Assembly: GCF_025628885.1 (NCBI RefSeq)
Contig: NZ_JAOTIF010000002.1
Span: forward strand, 186,001 to 250,000
Source of the DNA: Paraflavisolibacter caeni
GTDB lineage: Bacteria; Bacteroidota; Bacteroidia; Chitinophagales; Chitinophagaceae
DNA: 64,000 bases
Direction: 5' to 3'
Shown here: piece by piece, positions 36,701 through 44,923 of the stretch
Position numbering within the stretch: the stretch's first letter is position 1
Layout: each line of letters begins with the position of its first letter
The notes under the pieces: generated by a model
Told to the model about the DNA's origin: nothing
The model's database searches: none
What the model saw: the letters and a program-made list of their open reading frames with translations, nothing else
Program-made: the position numbers and the translations under genes

Positions 36701-39062
36701 TAACCTGGATGCTTATCGCCTGGTTACTCCTTCAAACGTTAATTCATTGATTGGAACGTTCAACTTATCTGCTTATGATGTGAAGCAGCACGAACTCAGG
36801 TTTGGTTTCCGTGTACTCAGCCATGGGCAGGATGAGTACGCAAACAATAAAGTGTGGGTGCGGCAAAGTGATACTTCTACCTGGATAGAAGTCTATGATC
36901 TAAATATAAACTCAAACAAGTTCTTCAATCAATTTGGTCTGGCAAGTAATATCGAGTTTGGCGATTCCCTGCTGAAATACGGTCAGAATGTTTCTTCCGC
37001 TTTTCAGATAAAGTGGGGACAGGAAGGGCAGAGCGCCACCATCGATGGCACTGGAAATGATGGATACTCTTTTGATGATTTCTATATTTACCAGGCACAA
37101 GACGATATTCAACTGGTAAGTATAGATACTCCAAATACGGTTCATTGTGACATTGATGCTTCTGTGCCTTTGAGAATTACTCTTCGCAATACCACTAATC
37201 AAGTCATCACGAATATTCCGGTCAGGTATTCTGTTAATAATGGCAGTTGGGTAACTGAAACGATCCCTTCAGTAGCCGGTAATACAACGTTTTCCTACGC
37301 ATTTGTAAATGGCCTGAACCTGCCTGAGCCTGGTAATTATAACATCAGGGTAATCGCAGATGTGGCCACCGATAATTACAGGCTGAATGATACCGCTGTT
37401 ATTACGGTACGCAAACTGCCATTGATTACATCATTCCCTTACTTGGAAAACTTTGAAAAAGATAATGGAGGTTGGTATTCTGAAGGCGATAATAATTCAT
37501 GGGCGTATGGGCATCCGGCGTCTCCACAAGTGAGCAGTGCTGCCAGCGGCTCTCAGGCCTGGAAGACCAACTTGACTGGTACCTATAACAACTGGGAGTG
37601 GTCTTACCTCTATTCTCCTTGTTTCAATGTAAGTGGCATGCAGAATCCAACATTAAGTTTTAGTGTTGCCCTTGATTTAGAAAACTGTGGATCAACAGTA
37701 TGCGATGCTGCGTGGGTGGAATATTCTGTAGATGGTATGAATTGGAATCGACTGATGAATAGTGATGCTTTTAACTGGTATGAAAATGGTTTTTACTGGA
37801 GCGTTGAAAACAAGACTCGCTGGCATGTAGCTACCATACCATTACCGACTGGTTTGAATAGTTTACGTATACGGTTTGTTTTAAATACTGATGAGTTAGT
37901 GACCAGGGAGGGCATTGCTATCGATGATATCCATCTATATGATAAGGTAAATGCTATATATGATGGGGAGACTCTTTCTGTGCCCATTACACAAACAATC
38001 AATGGCGGAAACGGATGGATGCATTTTGTAAGCGGGGGCAAGCTGGTCGCTTCTATCCAACCAAATAGCCAGAGCCTGGCTGCTACAGATGTGAAAGTGT
38101 ATATTAATACGGATAACGTTCGTCATCTGAATAACCAATATTATCTTGACAGAAGTTTTACGATCAATCCAACTAATACAGATCTGCAGGATTCCGTAAC
38201 AGTCCGCTTATACATCCTTGATAAAGAAGTTGATGCTTTACTCAATGCAACAGGCTGCAGTTGCTCCAAGCCTGCAGATGCTTATAGTCTGGGGATTTCA
38301 AAGTACCATGATAGTGCTGTTTATGAAAACGGTACTGTTGATGATAATAAGAAAGGACTTTGGTCTTTCTATCCAAAAAATAAGGTTGTTATAGTGCCTT
38401 ATGATAAAGGATATTATACAGAATTGAAAATTAAAAACTTCTCAGAATTTTGGTTTAGTAGTGAAAATATGGGCGGTGATATAGCGCTGCCAGTTAGGTT
38501 AGTAAGCTTTGCTGTGCGCAAAGAGGGGCGGAGTGATGCGGTCATTTACTGGACTGTTGGTGAGGAATCAAATGTTGATCGGTATGAAATTGAGGTGGCA
38601 AATGGAAATGGCAGTGGACAACAAAATGGTTTTGAAAAGATTGGACAGGTTGCAAGTTTGGGGAATATATCACAGCAAAGGCAGTACGCATTTACCGATC
38701 AGGAGTTTCCAAAGTCAGGTATTAGATATTACCGGTTGAAAATAATCGATAAAGATGGAACTTTTACTTATTCTGATGTAAAATCGCTGAGGTTTGCTGA
38801 TACGAATAATTGGATTGTTTATCCCAATCCTTCAAGGGATGGTAAGTTTTATTTTGTTTACCAGATGGAAAGAACAGATGAAGCAACGGTGCAATTGATA
38901 GATGGTATTGGACGGTTAGTCAAAACTTACCAAATCAGGGGCAGTGGTTATGCAGAAAAGTTGTTGGTTGATCTGTCTGCAGGTACGACTGCCCAAGGTA
39001 TTTATATGCTGAAAGTTGTAAGTGGAGGAAAAGAACAAGTGTTTAAGATCTATAAACAATAA
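33720..39062 (+). CDS. Large secreted subtilisin-like (S8) protease, type IX secreted
   Basis: This 1,780-residue exoprotease has a signal peptide (SLIILFLFLYGFVFAQ) and a propeptide-like region to about 200. The S8 domain carries the catalytic triad Asp242 (GVVIGVGDNANTL), His272 (HSIHVTGTVAGAG) and Ser440 (SGTSMSAPGVTGG). A long chain of beta-sandwich and fibronectin-like domains follows, including YSIDNGATWTRV, YSIDGGSTWTPEH and a MAM- or jelly-roll-like LENFEKDNGGWYSEGDNNSW. It ends with a type A sorting domain (WIVYPNPSRDGKFYF, GIYMLKVVSGG). It is probably surface-bound or released and degrades extracellular protein. Confidence 0.95.
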   Translation: MKSFSLIILFLFLYGFVFAQRQDFTIQLRAGKLAVASNITAANVEKINQKAARFGQKIFALIQFEDLPTEETKKILAAQGITLLEYIPKNTYTVTVKGKLNPALLKKVRARAVLEPVAQYKMFATLAEESMRPAAKGNKAVWVSFPKSFTADDVIRQLKALNFEVTSGELDAYRVLSLKVAASRLSELAELPFIEYIQPAPPKDEPLNFITRSFSRANVLNASVANNGRGLNGEGVVIGVGDNANTLSHIDLSGRIIDHTSSSSDQTLHSIHVTGTVAGAGNLNELYRGYASKATVIYQAFSNIIYYTPTYVKQYGMVTTNNSYGNVLGCNYTGTYDLNSRILDQQMIDYPHLQHVFAAGNSGSLTCSPAPAGFRTVLGGYQSAKNVISVGNLDANENIYGASSKGPVRDGRIKPEIAAFGNGVVSTFPNNTYAGLSGTSMSAPGVTGGLALLYQRYRQLHGNADPKSGLMKALICNGASDRGNSGPDFSYGFGSMNLLRSVDMLEQNRFIDDSVANTGVKQFTVSIPANTAQLKVMLYWHDPAASALSAKTLVNDLDLQVGSPASQILFPKILDTSAAGITAVATTGPDHMNNIEQVSVDNPQSGTYTIRVTGTEIGQNPMQEFFVVYDVIPNSVAVTYPAGGEGLVPGENTRISWDAFGDATSTFSLDYSIDNGATWTRVVSGLPQGSRFYNWLVPATVTDKALVKVTKESSGQSASSGAFSIIGVPVVSLSSVQCEGYFNINWTAVANATDYEVMMLKGDEMVSMAFTPSTTYTFNGLSKDSIYWVSVRARINGKTGRRAVAVWRKPDSGACDGSISDLDLALQAIVSPVSGRKFTSSALSSATQVKVQIKNLDNEAVNDFTVKYSIDGGSTWTPEHVTQSIAPSSEYTHTFSVPADLSALGTYQVIAVVKATGSDNNANNDTLRKEIKYLDNQPIELPFTDNLESALPETYIDSAMGLKGLDRYDLVASTPYGRLRTSISEFASSGTKAINLDAYRLVTPSNVNSLIGTFNLSAYDVKQHELRFGFRVLSHGQDEYANNKVWVRQSDTSTWIEVYDLNINSNKFFNQFGLASNIEFGDSLLKYGQNVSSAFQIKWGQEGQSATIDGTGNDGYSFDDFYIYQAQDDIQLVSIDTPNTVHCDIDASVPLRITLRNTTNQVITNIPVRYSVNNGSWVTETIPSVAGNTTFSYAFVNGLNLPEPGNYNIRVIADVATDNYRLNDTAVITVRKLPLITSFPYLENFEKDNGGWYSEGDNNSWAYGHPASPQVSSAASGSQAWKTNLTGTYNNWEWSYLYSPCFNVSGMQNPTLSFSVALDLENCGSTVCDAAWVEYSVDGMNWNRLMNSDAFNWYENGFYWSVENKTRWHVATIPLPTGLNSLRIRFVLNTDELVTREGIAIDDIHLYDKVNAIYDGETLSVPITQTINGGNGWMHFVSGGKLVASIQPNSQSLAATDVKVYINTDNVRHLNNQYYLDRSFTINPTNTDLQDSVTVRLYILDKEVDALLNATGCSCSKPADAYSLGISKYHDSAVYENGTVDDNKKGLWSFYPKNKVVIVPYDKGYYTELKIKNFSEFWFSSENMGGDIALPVRLVSFAVRKEGRSDAVIYWTVGEESNVDRYEIEVANGNGSGQQNGFEKIGQVASLGNISQQRQYAFTDQEFPKSGIRYYRLKIIDKDGTFTYSDVKSLRFADTNNWIVYPNPSRDGKFYFVYQMERTDEATVQLIDGIGRLVKTYQIRGSGYAEKLLVDLSAGTTAQGIYMLKVVSGGKEQVFKIYKQ

Positions 39063-39140
39063 TCTGTAAGAATGGATAGTTTCTGGGGCGGGAGAGGGAT
39101 GAGAGTAGTCATAGTTCATCGATGCCAGGTGAGAGGAGGA

Positions 39141-39527
39141 TTATAGACCAAGTTCTTTAACCGGATCCCAGAACAATTTTTCAAAGTCCTGCACCTGGTC
39201 ATCAATTATTTTTACGCCTTCTTTTTCTAAAAGTTCCTGCATTTGCTCAGGATAGGCGAAGTGCATTTTACCAGAAAGTAATCCTTTTCGATTTACAACC
39301 CGGTGTGCAGGCACCGTTGGGCTTACATGGTGCGAGCTATTCATAGCCCAACCTACCATGCGTGCAGATGATCTGGTGCCTAAAGCGGCTGCTATTGCGC
39401 CATAGGAAGTGACCCTGCCCTTGGGTACTTGTCTTACAATTTCAAAGACAAGGTCAAAAAAAGAATCATCCTTTAAGCCAGAAGGCTTTACACGACTGAT
39501 TTTATCTGAAGATTTCTTTAATGGCAT
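39141..39527 (-). CDS. Alkyltransferase-like (ATL) DNA-binding protein
   Basis: This 128-residue protein is made up of the DNA-binding domain of O6-alkylguanine transferases: VFEIVRQVPKGRVTSYGAIA, ALGTRSSARMVGWAMN and VPAHRVVNRKGLLSG. The active-site PCHRV of true transferases is PAHRV here, so the acceptor cysteine is replaced by alanine. Such ATL proteins bind alkylated bases and hand them to nucleotide excision repair, as known for Atl1 and YbaZ. The start is the ATG at 39525-39527. Confidence 0.9.
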   Translation of the reverse strand: MPLKKSSDKISRVKPSGLKDDSFFDLVFEIVRQVPKGRVTSYGAIAAALGTRSSARMVGWAMNSSHHVSPTVPAHRVVNRKGLLSGKMHFAYPEQMQELLEKEGVKIIDDQVQDFEKLFWDPVKELGL

Positions 39528-39613
39528 GTTTTGAGTGATCAAATATTGAATAGCGATTGTCTTGAATTACAAACTATTATTTAGTGAATCAGATATGGTC
39601 AAACATCTTCCAA

Positions 39614-39814
39614 TTATTCGTCATTCGAATTACTCGTTATTCTCTTGGCTTTTAGTTCAGAGCGTCTGGGTTCTTTTACTGCTTCATAATCAAATGGACA
39701 ATGTAAACATCCGCATCCGCAGCAAAACCCACGCTTTTTATGATAAGCCTCAGTAAATACCAACAATCCACGCTCATTTTGGTAATAATATATTTCTTCT
39801 GTCTTATGTTCCAT
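39614..39814 (-). CDS. Small cysteine-rich protein, DUF5522-like
   Basis: This 66-residue protein has a compact cysteine cluster, RGFCCGCGCLHCPFDYE, after YYQNERGLLVFTEAYHKK. Four closely spaced cysteines suggest a bound metal ion or Fe-S cluster. It matches the DUF5522 pattern; its function is unknown. The C-terminus is charged and probably disordered. It lies between trmB and the ATL gene on the same strand. Confidence 0.8.
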   Translation of the reverse strand: MEHKTEEIYYYQNERGLLVFTEAYHKKRGFCCGCGCLHCPFDYEAVKEPRRSELKAKRITSNSNDE

Positions 39815-39848
39815 CTTTAGAAACTCAATAACAATAAACTCCTTCGAT

Positions 39849-40577
39849 CTAAACTAATTCGTCATTCAGACCGTTCGCAGCTTCGTTTTTTAGTTCTTCA
39901 TGCAATAGTGCATCGATCTCTTTCCCTGCAATTTTCTCTGGAAGAGAAAAGCATAAGTAATGAATGCGGTTACTCTGGGCTATATCGAGCGATTCGTAGT
40001 ATGTTTTGATCTGCAGCTCAGGTTTGATATAATCCTGGGCATAAACATTCTCAGAATCTTCATGCAGTGTACAGTGGTAAAGATTGATTACCTTTTTGGT
40101 AAACCAGTAGAGATCAGGACTGTCTGTTTTCAAATGGATCTTCCCTCCTTTTTTTAGAAGATGCTGGTACATCCGCAAAAACTTAGGGTGCGTTAATCGC
40201 TTTTTAGATTTTGAAATACGAAGTTGAGGGTCAGGAAAAGTGATCCAGATTTCATCTACTTCATCCCTGTCAAAGTATTCGTTGATACCGTCAATCTGTA
40301 TACGCAGGAAGGCTACATTCTGCAACCCATTCTGGTTAGCCTTTTTTGCGCCAACCCAAAGCCGGTTGCCTTTTAAGTCAACACCAATATGATTTTTTTC
40401 AGGGTGCATTTGTGCCAGTCCCAAAGCATACTCGCCCTTGCCGCATGCAAGTTCCAAAACAATGGCGTGATTATTCCTGAAGAAAAGATGCCACTTTCCG
40501 GCCATGTCTTCAGGATATTGTAAAACGTTTGAAAATGTCTCTAGCTCAGCAAAACGTATCAGCTTTTTTTGACCCAT
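39849..40577 (-). CDS. trmB: tRNA (guanine-N7)-methyltransferase
   Basis: This 242-residue SAM-dependent enzyme forms m7G46 in tRNA. Diagnostic segments are ALVLELACGKGEYALGLA in the form IVLELACGKGEYALG, then HIGVDLKGNRLWVGAKKA, the catalytic IWITFPDPQLRISKSKKRL and FLRMYQHLLKKGG. The PDP segment and downstream KKRL are strongly conserved in TrmB. The start is the ATG at 40575-40577 (MGQKKLIRFAELE). Confidence 0.96.
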   Translation of the reverse strand: MGQKKLIRFAELETFSNVLQYPEDMAGKWHLFFRNNHAIVLELACGKGEYALGLAQMHPEKNHIGVDLKGNRLWVGAKKANQNGLQNVAFLRIQIDGINEYFDRDEVDEIWITFPDPQLRISKSKKRLTHPKFLRMYQHLLKKGGKIHLKTDSPDLYWFTKKVINLYHCTLHEDSENVYAQDYIKPELQIKTYYESLDIAQSNRIHYLCFSLPEKIAGKEIDALLHEELKNEAANGLNDELV

Positions 40578-40643
40578 ATAAAATTGAAGTACTTCAGAGT
40601 ACGAACTGCGAAGTTAGAAATATGAAGTAAAAGAATATGAATC

Positions 40644-41303
40644 TTACTTATACATCAGCTCATTTACTTTTTCTTTATCTTCTTTTTCTTTTCTAAGATC
40701 AAACATGGTCCCGAAAACATGATCCCAAATGGTTGAGCTTACACCAAAGCCTTTGTGTTCATCTTTGTAGTGGTGCAGGTGGTGATTGCGCCAAAGGGGC
40801 TTCATCCATTTGAATGGCGGGTTCCAGGCATGAATTGCGTAGTGCATAGAACCATACATCAAATAGCCCAATAAAAAGCCTGGGAAAAAGGCAAAAGCAT
40901 TTACTCCCATAGGAAGGAACATAAGGCCAAAAATGGCAGAAGCAAGGAGGATGCTTGGCAATGGTGGCATAAAAAGACGTTCACGGTCACGAGGATAGTG
41001 GTGGTGATTGCCATGCATGATATATATAAACTTCTGGGCTCTTTCACTCTCTGCAATCATGTGGAAGATCCAGCGGTGCATAATGTATTCAAAGAATGTC
41101 CAGAAGAACATGCCTAAAAAGAAAAACAATGCAATTCTGCCGGCACCAAGTTCAAAGCGGGCAGAAGCGAGGTATGGAAAACCAATAACAATTGGAAGGT
41201 ACATGCCCCAGATAACCAAGGGATGTGCCTTTGTAAGCATTTCGAGGTAAGGGCTCCTGAATAGCCTAGCCTGGCCTTTGTTGTGAATTTTTTCAAACTT
41301 CAT
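40644..41303 (-). CDS. Fatty acid hydroxylase / sterol desaturase family protein
   Basis: This protein of 219 residues is an integral membrane di-iron enzyme. Its histidine motifs are HRWIFHM, HGNHHHYPRDRERL, HYAIHAW and HHLHHYKDEHKGFGVSS, a full set of iron ligands. WDHVFGTMFDLRKEK closes the protein as in fatty acid 2-hydroxylases and carotenoid hydroxylase relatives. It probably hydroxylates membrane lipids; 2- or 3-hydroxy fatty acids are common in Bacteroidota lipids. The ATG at 41301-41303 is chosen over an upstream in-frame codon because a -7 box overlaps the latter. Confidence 0.92.
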   Translation of the reverse strand: MKFEKIHNKGQARLFRSPYLEMLTKAHPLVIWGMYLPIVIGFPYLASARFELGAGRIALFFFLGMFFWTFFEYIMHRWIFHMIAESERAQKFIYIMHGNHHHYPRDRERLFMPPLPSILLASAIFGLMFLPMGVNAFAFFPGFLLGYLMYGSMHYAIHAWNPPFKWMKPLWRNHHLHHYKDEHKGFGVSSTIWDHVFGTMFDLRKEKEDKEKVNELMYK

Positions 41304-41324
41304 AGATTCAAAAGTTAGCCTAGA

Positions 41325-41358
41325 CAAAATTACAAGAATCGTTGATGAGGAAATGCAA
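41325..41358 (-). promoter_or_regulatory. Promoter of the fatty acid hydroxylase-like gene
   Basis: On the reverse strand TTTG at 41358-41355 and TAATTTTG at 41332-41325 are 22 bp apart, a little longer than consensus. The ATG is 21 bp downstream. Confidence 0.45.
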
Positions 41359-41484
41359 AAAGAATTTCAACAGGGGGCTATTCATTTTACGTGTATTGAA
41401 TCCTGTTTGATGCCATCATGTGTTTATGGTAATAATGGCAACACATTAATGATTAACTTGGTTGGATACATCAAACAAAGTATT

Positions 41485-42495
41485 ATGAAACTGGTTTCTT
41501 TTATAAGAGATGAACAAGATCATCTAGGCGTATTGGTTGACGATACTATCTTCAGCATGGACGTGTTGCATCCTGACCTGCCCAACAGTATGGGTTTGTT
41601 TTTAAATTATTGGGAAGATTTCGTTCCTGTGGCGCAAGCAGGTATTGAATTGATTAAAAGTGGAAGGATCAGCCGGGAGAAGGGCATACCATTACAATCT
41701 GTGCATTTGCTGGCGCCTGTACCATTCCCTCCTTCCTGCAGGGATGGTTATGCTTTCCGGCAGCACGTCGCTGCAGCAAGAAGGAACCGTAAAGCAGAGA
41801 TGATACCCCAATTTGACCAATACCCCATATTTTATTTTACCAATCACCACTCCATTACAGGGCCTGGTGAAATCAGCTGTATGCCTGACCATTTTGAAAA
41901 ACTAGACTTTGAGTTGGAAGCTGCCATTGTTATCTGTAAACATGGTCGTAATATAAAAGCAGAAGATGCTGGTGAATATATTGGCGGATTGATGGTCATG
42001 AATGATTGGAGTGCACGAGGTTTGCAAATGGAAGAAATGCTGCTCAACCTGGGACCTGCAAAAGGAAAGGACTTTGCTACATCCTTCGGCCCTTACCTGG
42101 TGACATTGGATGAATTAGAGCAGTTTGCCATAGATCCCAAAGAAGGTCATATAGGCACCAACTGGAACCTAAAAATGACTTGTAAGGTGAATGGCATACA
42201 AGTAAGTGAGGGAAACCTTGGAGATATGGACTGGACCTTTGCGGAGATCATTGAACGAGCTTCTTACGGGGTGGACCTTTTTCCAGGTGATATTATTGGC
42301 AGTGGTACAGTAGGTAAGGGGTGCTTTTTAGAGTTGAATGGTACCGGTAAGTTCAATAATCCTGATTATGAAGAACAATGGCTTAAAAATGGCGACGTAG
42401 TAGAAATGGAAATTGAAGGAATTGGTATATTGAACAATACTGTTGTTGCTGAAGATACTGATTGGAGTATCTTAGGAAGGAAGAAAAATATTTGA
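41485..42495 (+). CDS. Fumarylacetoacetate hydrolase family protein
   Basis: This 336-residue protein belongs to the FAH family, which cleaves C-C bonds in aromatic-acid breakdown products. The metal-binding and catalytic segments are present: LDFELEAAIVICKHG, GLMVMNDWSARGLQMEE and GDIIGSGTVGKGC. Substrate could be fumarylacetoacetate or a related dioxo acid. The open frame runs 132 bp further upstream, but the ATG at 41485 (MKLVSFIRDE) is the typical family start. The flavin reductase gene follows 2 bp after the stop. Confidence 0.92.
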   Translation: MKLVSFIRDEQDHLGVLVDDTIFSMDVLHPDLPNSMGLFLNYWEDFVPVAQAGIELIKSGRISREKGIPLQSVHLLAPVPFPPSCRDGYAFRQHVAAARRNRKAEMIPQFDQYPIFYFTNHHSITGPGEISCMPDHFEKLDFELEAAIVICKHGRNIKAEDAGEYIGGLMVMNDWSARGLQMEEMLLNLGPAKGKDFATSFGPYLVTLDELEQFAIDPKEGHIGTNWNLKMTCKVNGIQVSEGNLGDMDWTFAEIIERASYGVDLFPGDIIGSGTVGKGCFLELNGTGKFNNPDYEEQWLKNGDVVEMEIEGIGILNNTVVAEDTDWSILGRKKNI

Positions 42496-42497
42496 CT

Positions 42498-43388
42498 ATG
42501 CTATTCCATCTTAATGATCTTAAAACCGTTGAAAAGCAATATTATTTGCAACATGTGGTGGCGCCTCGCCCTATATGCTTTGCATCTACTATAGACAAGA
42601 ACGGAGCGGTGAACCTGAGTCCCTTTAGCTTTTTTAATATGTTTTCTTCTCAGCCACCTATTGTTATCTTTTCACCATCCCGGAGAGTGCGTGACAATAC
42701 CACAAAGCATACACTGCAAAATGTGCTGGAGGTTCCTGAAGTTGTTGTCAATATTGTGACTTACGACATGGTTCAGCAAACCTCTTTAGCCAGCTGTGAA
42801 TTCCCAAAAGATATAGATGAGTTTGCAAAAGCCGGTTTTACAAGGGAACCTGCGGTTTTGGTAAGACCACCGATGGTAAAGGAAAGCAAAGTAAAATTGG
42901 AGTGCAAAGTACTGGAGATAAAACCGTTAGGCGAAGAAGGGGGAGCTGGTAATTTGGTAATATGTGAAGTGCTTTGTCTGCATATGGATGATTCCCTTTT
43001 AGATGCTGACAAAAAGGTAGATCAAAGAAAACTGGAACATGTGGCACGGTTAGGTGGCGATTGGTATTGCCGTGTATCGCCAGAGAATCTTTTTAAAGTG
43101 CCGAAACCAAATACCCAGTTAGGAATTGGCGTTGATGCTTTGCCTGAGAGTATACGATTGAGTAAGATACTAACCGGTAATCACCTGGGGCAATTGGCTA
43201 ATGTAAACGAACTTCCGGTAGTAGAGCCTTCATATGATGATGAGCAGCTAAAGAGTATCATACAATATTTTTCTGTCGATCCTACTGAGATGGAAAAAGA
43301 AATTCACAGTTATGCTGCCAGGCTTTTAAACGAGGGCAAAGTTTATGAAGCCTGGCAGGTATTGTTGGCGTCAGAAAATTTAGTCTGA
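42498..43388 (+). CDS. Flavin reductase family protein
   Basis: This 296-residue FMN-binding split-barrel protein has VVAPRPICFASTIDKNGAVN, NLSPFSFFNMFSSQPPIVIF and LECKVLEIKPLGE, all typical of flavin reductase-like proteins. It may supply reduced flavin to an oxygenase or act as an oxidoreductase itself. Its start is 2 bp after the FAH-family stop, so the pair is translationally close and probably acts in one pathway. The C-terminal 100 residues (after LFKVPKPNTQLGIGVDALP) are an extension often seen in Bacteroidota members. Confidence 0.9.
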   Translation: MLFHLNDLKTVEKQYYLQHVVAPRPICFASTIDKNGAVNLSPFSFFNMFSSQPPIVIFSPSRRVRDNTTKHTLQNVLEVPEVVVNIVTYDMVQQTSLASCEFPKDIDEFAKAGFTREPAVLVRPPMVKESKVKLECKVLEIKPLGEEGGAGNLVICEVLCLHMDDSLLDADKKVDQRKLEHVARLGGDWYCRVSPENLFKVPKPNTQLGIGVDALPESIRLSKILTGNHLGQLANVNELPVVEPSYDDEQLKSIIQYFSVDPTEMEKEIHSYAARLLNEGKVYEAWQVLLASENLV

Positions 43389-43428
43389 ATTATCAGTGTT
43401 TGGTAATCCTATTAATTTATTGTCCATA

Positions 43429-43974
43429 TCAGCGGTTATACTTTTCTTCTGCCTCTTTGGCTTTCTTAAAATCAAGTATAACGCCATTAATGCAATAACG
43501 CAAACCTGTTGGCGGTGGGCCATCATCGAATACATGACCCAGGTGTGCCTTGCAGCGGCCGCACATCACTTCAGTGCGACTCATGCCATGTGTGTGATCA
43601 GGAGCATAAATGATGCTGCTTTTGCTTATAGGCTGATAGAATGAAGGCCAGCCGCATCCACTTTCAAACTTCGTATCGCTGATGAACAGAGGATTGCCAC
43701 AGGCAGCACAGTAATAAGTGCCCTTCTCTTTAGACCCTTCAAACTTACTGCTCCAGGGCCTTTCTGTGCCTTTCATGCGGGCAATGTTATAGACATCTTC
43801 GGGCAAAATCTTCTTCCACTCGTCCTCCGAAAGGTTTACTTGCGAAGAATCTGTGTTGGAATAAACGGGGTTGTTTTTATTGGTAGACTCCATTTTTTTA
43901 GGTTTAGAACTTTGAGAATAACTGCACGATTGCAACAGGAATGCCAGTAACAGGAAAACTATGGATCGTTTCAT
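43429..43974 (-). CDS. msrB: Peptide-methionine (R)-S-oxide reductase, lipoprotein
   Basis: This 181-residue enzyme reduces the R form of methionine sulfoxide in proteins. The signal peptide ends in a lipobox with Cys17 (FLLQSCSYS), so the enzyme is anchored in the envelope. Zinc ligands are Cys89/Cys92 and Cys138/Cys141; the catalytic Cys161 lies in [13 protein letters not shown] and Cys107 in [11 protein letters not shown] may resolve. A polar linker of about 25 residues follows the lipid anchor. Confidence 0.96.
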   Translation of the reverse strand: MKRSIVFLLLAFLLQSCSYSQSSKPKKMESTNKNNPVYSNTDSSQVNLSEDEWKKILPEDVYNIARMKGTERPWSSKFEGSKEKGTYYCAACGNPLFISDTKFESGCGWPSFYQPISKSSIIYAPDHTHGMSRTEVMCGRCKAHLGHVFDDGPPPTGLRYCINGVILDFKKAKEAEEKYNR

Positions 43975-44119
43975 AAAATGGCTTTATCAAAATTACGAAA
44001 CCGGGCGAACCGTAGATTTGCATGATTTGTTAAGGATCAACCCAATTATTTGTAATTGGCGGGGCAGCCTATCTTTTTAGACTTCAGTACTTTACCAACT
44101 CTCGTCTATTGGACTTTCT

Positions 44120-44127
44120 TATATTTG
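44120..44127 (+). promoter_or_regulatory. -7 box of adk
   Basis: TATATTTG matches TAnnTTTG and lies 17 bp before the adk ATG at 44145, supporting that start over the longer frame from 44109. It is the same octamer as the mfd -7 box. Confidence 0.55.
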
Positions 44128-44144
44128 CTGTTCAGTTTAGCATT

Positions 44145-44738
44145 ATGTTTAATTTAATATTATTTGGCCCTCCGGGAAGTGGCAAGGGCACACAATCGGA
44201 TAAGATTGTAGAGAAATATGGCCTCGTTCATCTTTCCACGGGCAATTTGCTGCGTCATGAGATTGCAACAAAAACTCCTTTGGGCCTGGAGGCGAAGAGT
44301 TTTATAGATAAAGGCCAGCTGGTTCCCGATGAAGTAGTGATTGGTATGATTGATACCTGCTTGCAACAAAATGCCGATGCGAAAGGCTTTTTGTTTGACG
44401 GTTTCCCTCGTACTGCAGCTCAGGCAGTAGCACTCGATAAGTTGCTGTCCCTGCGCAAAACCAGCATCAGCAAAGTAATTGCTTTGGAAGTTACCGAAGA
44501 AGAATTGGTAAAACGTCTGTTGAAACGTGGTGAAACTTCAGGCAGAAGCGATGATACCGACGAAGCAATCATCCGCAAGCGTTTTGCCGTTTATAAAAAT
44601 GAAACAGAGCCTGTTGCAGACCACTATAAAAAATTGGACAAGTTTGTAAGCATTAAGGGCGAAGGTACTATTGATGATATCTTCCAGGCTATTTGTCAAA
44701 GCATTGAGGCTGAAATGACTGCACAGCAGGAAGCCTGA
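44145..44738 (+). CDS. adk: Adenylate kinase
   Basis: This 197-residue enzyme balances AMP, ADP and ATP. The P-loop is LILFGPPGSGKGTQSDKI, followed by HLSTGNLLRHEIA, the AMP-site FLFDGFPRTAAQAVALD and the LID start LLKRGETSGRSDD. The LID is short, so this is the small-variant adenylate kinase without a zinc-binding LID. The chosen ATG at 44145 gives the canonical MFNLILFGPPG start just after the -7 box. Confidence 0.97.
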   Translation: MFNLILFGPPGSGKGTQSDKIVEKYGLVHLSTGNLLRHEIATKTPLGLEAKSFIDKGQLVPDEVVIGMIDTCLQQNADAKGFLFDGFPRTAAQAVALDKLLSLRKTSISKVIALEVTEEELVKRLLKRGETSGRSDDTDEAIIRKRFAVYKNETEPVADHYKKLDKFVSIKGEGTIDDIFQAICQSIEAEMTAQQEA

Positions 44739-44788
44739 TTTGAATGACGAATCAGCCGAAAACGGTCCGATAGTTTTCTGAATGCAGA

Positions 44789-44902
44789 TGAGGAATGAGT
44801 GATGATTGATGGAGATACTTTTAAGTTATACTGGCATTAGGTTCTTAGGCTAAGAACTCCGAACTTAGAAGTGAATACCCATCATTGATCACTCATTACT
44901 CA
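44789..44902. repeat. Long imperfect inverted repeat
   Basis: Left arm 44789-44812 and right arm 44879-44902 are reverse complements at 21 of 24 positions. The 66-bp loop holds a perfect palindrome, GTTCTTA-GGC-TAAGAAC, at 44841-44857. The element fills the gap between adk and the next gene. It might be a small non-autonomous repeat or a structured leader. Confidence 0.7.
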
Positions 44903-44923
44903 TTTTTATCACCCATTTTCCAT

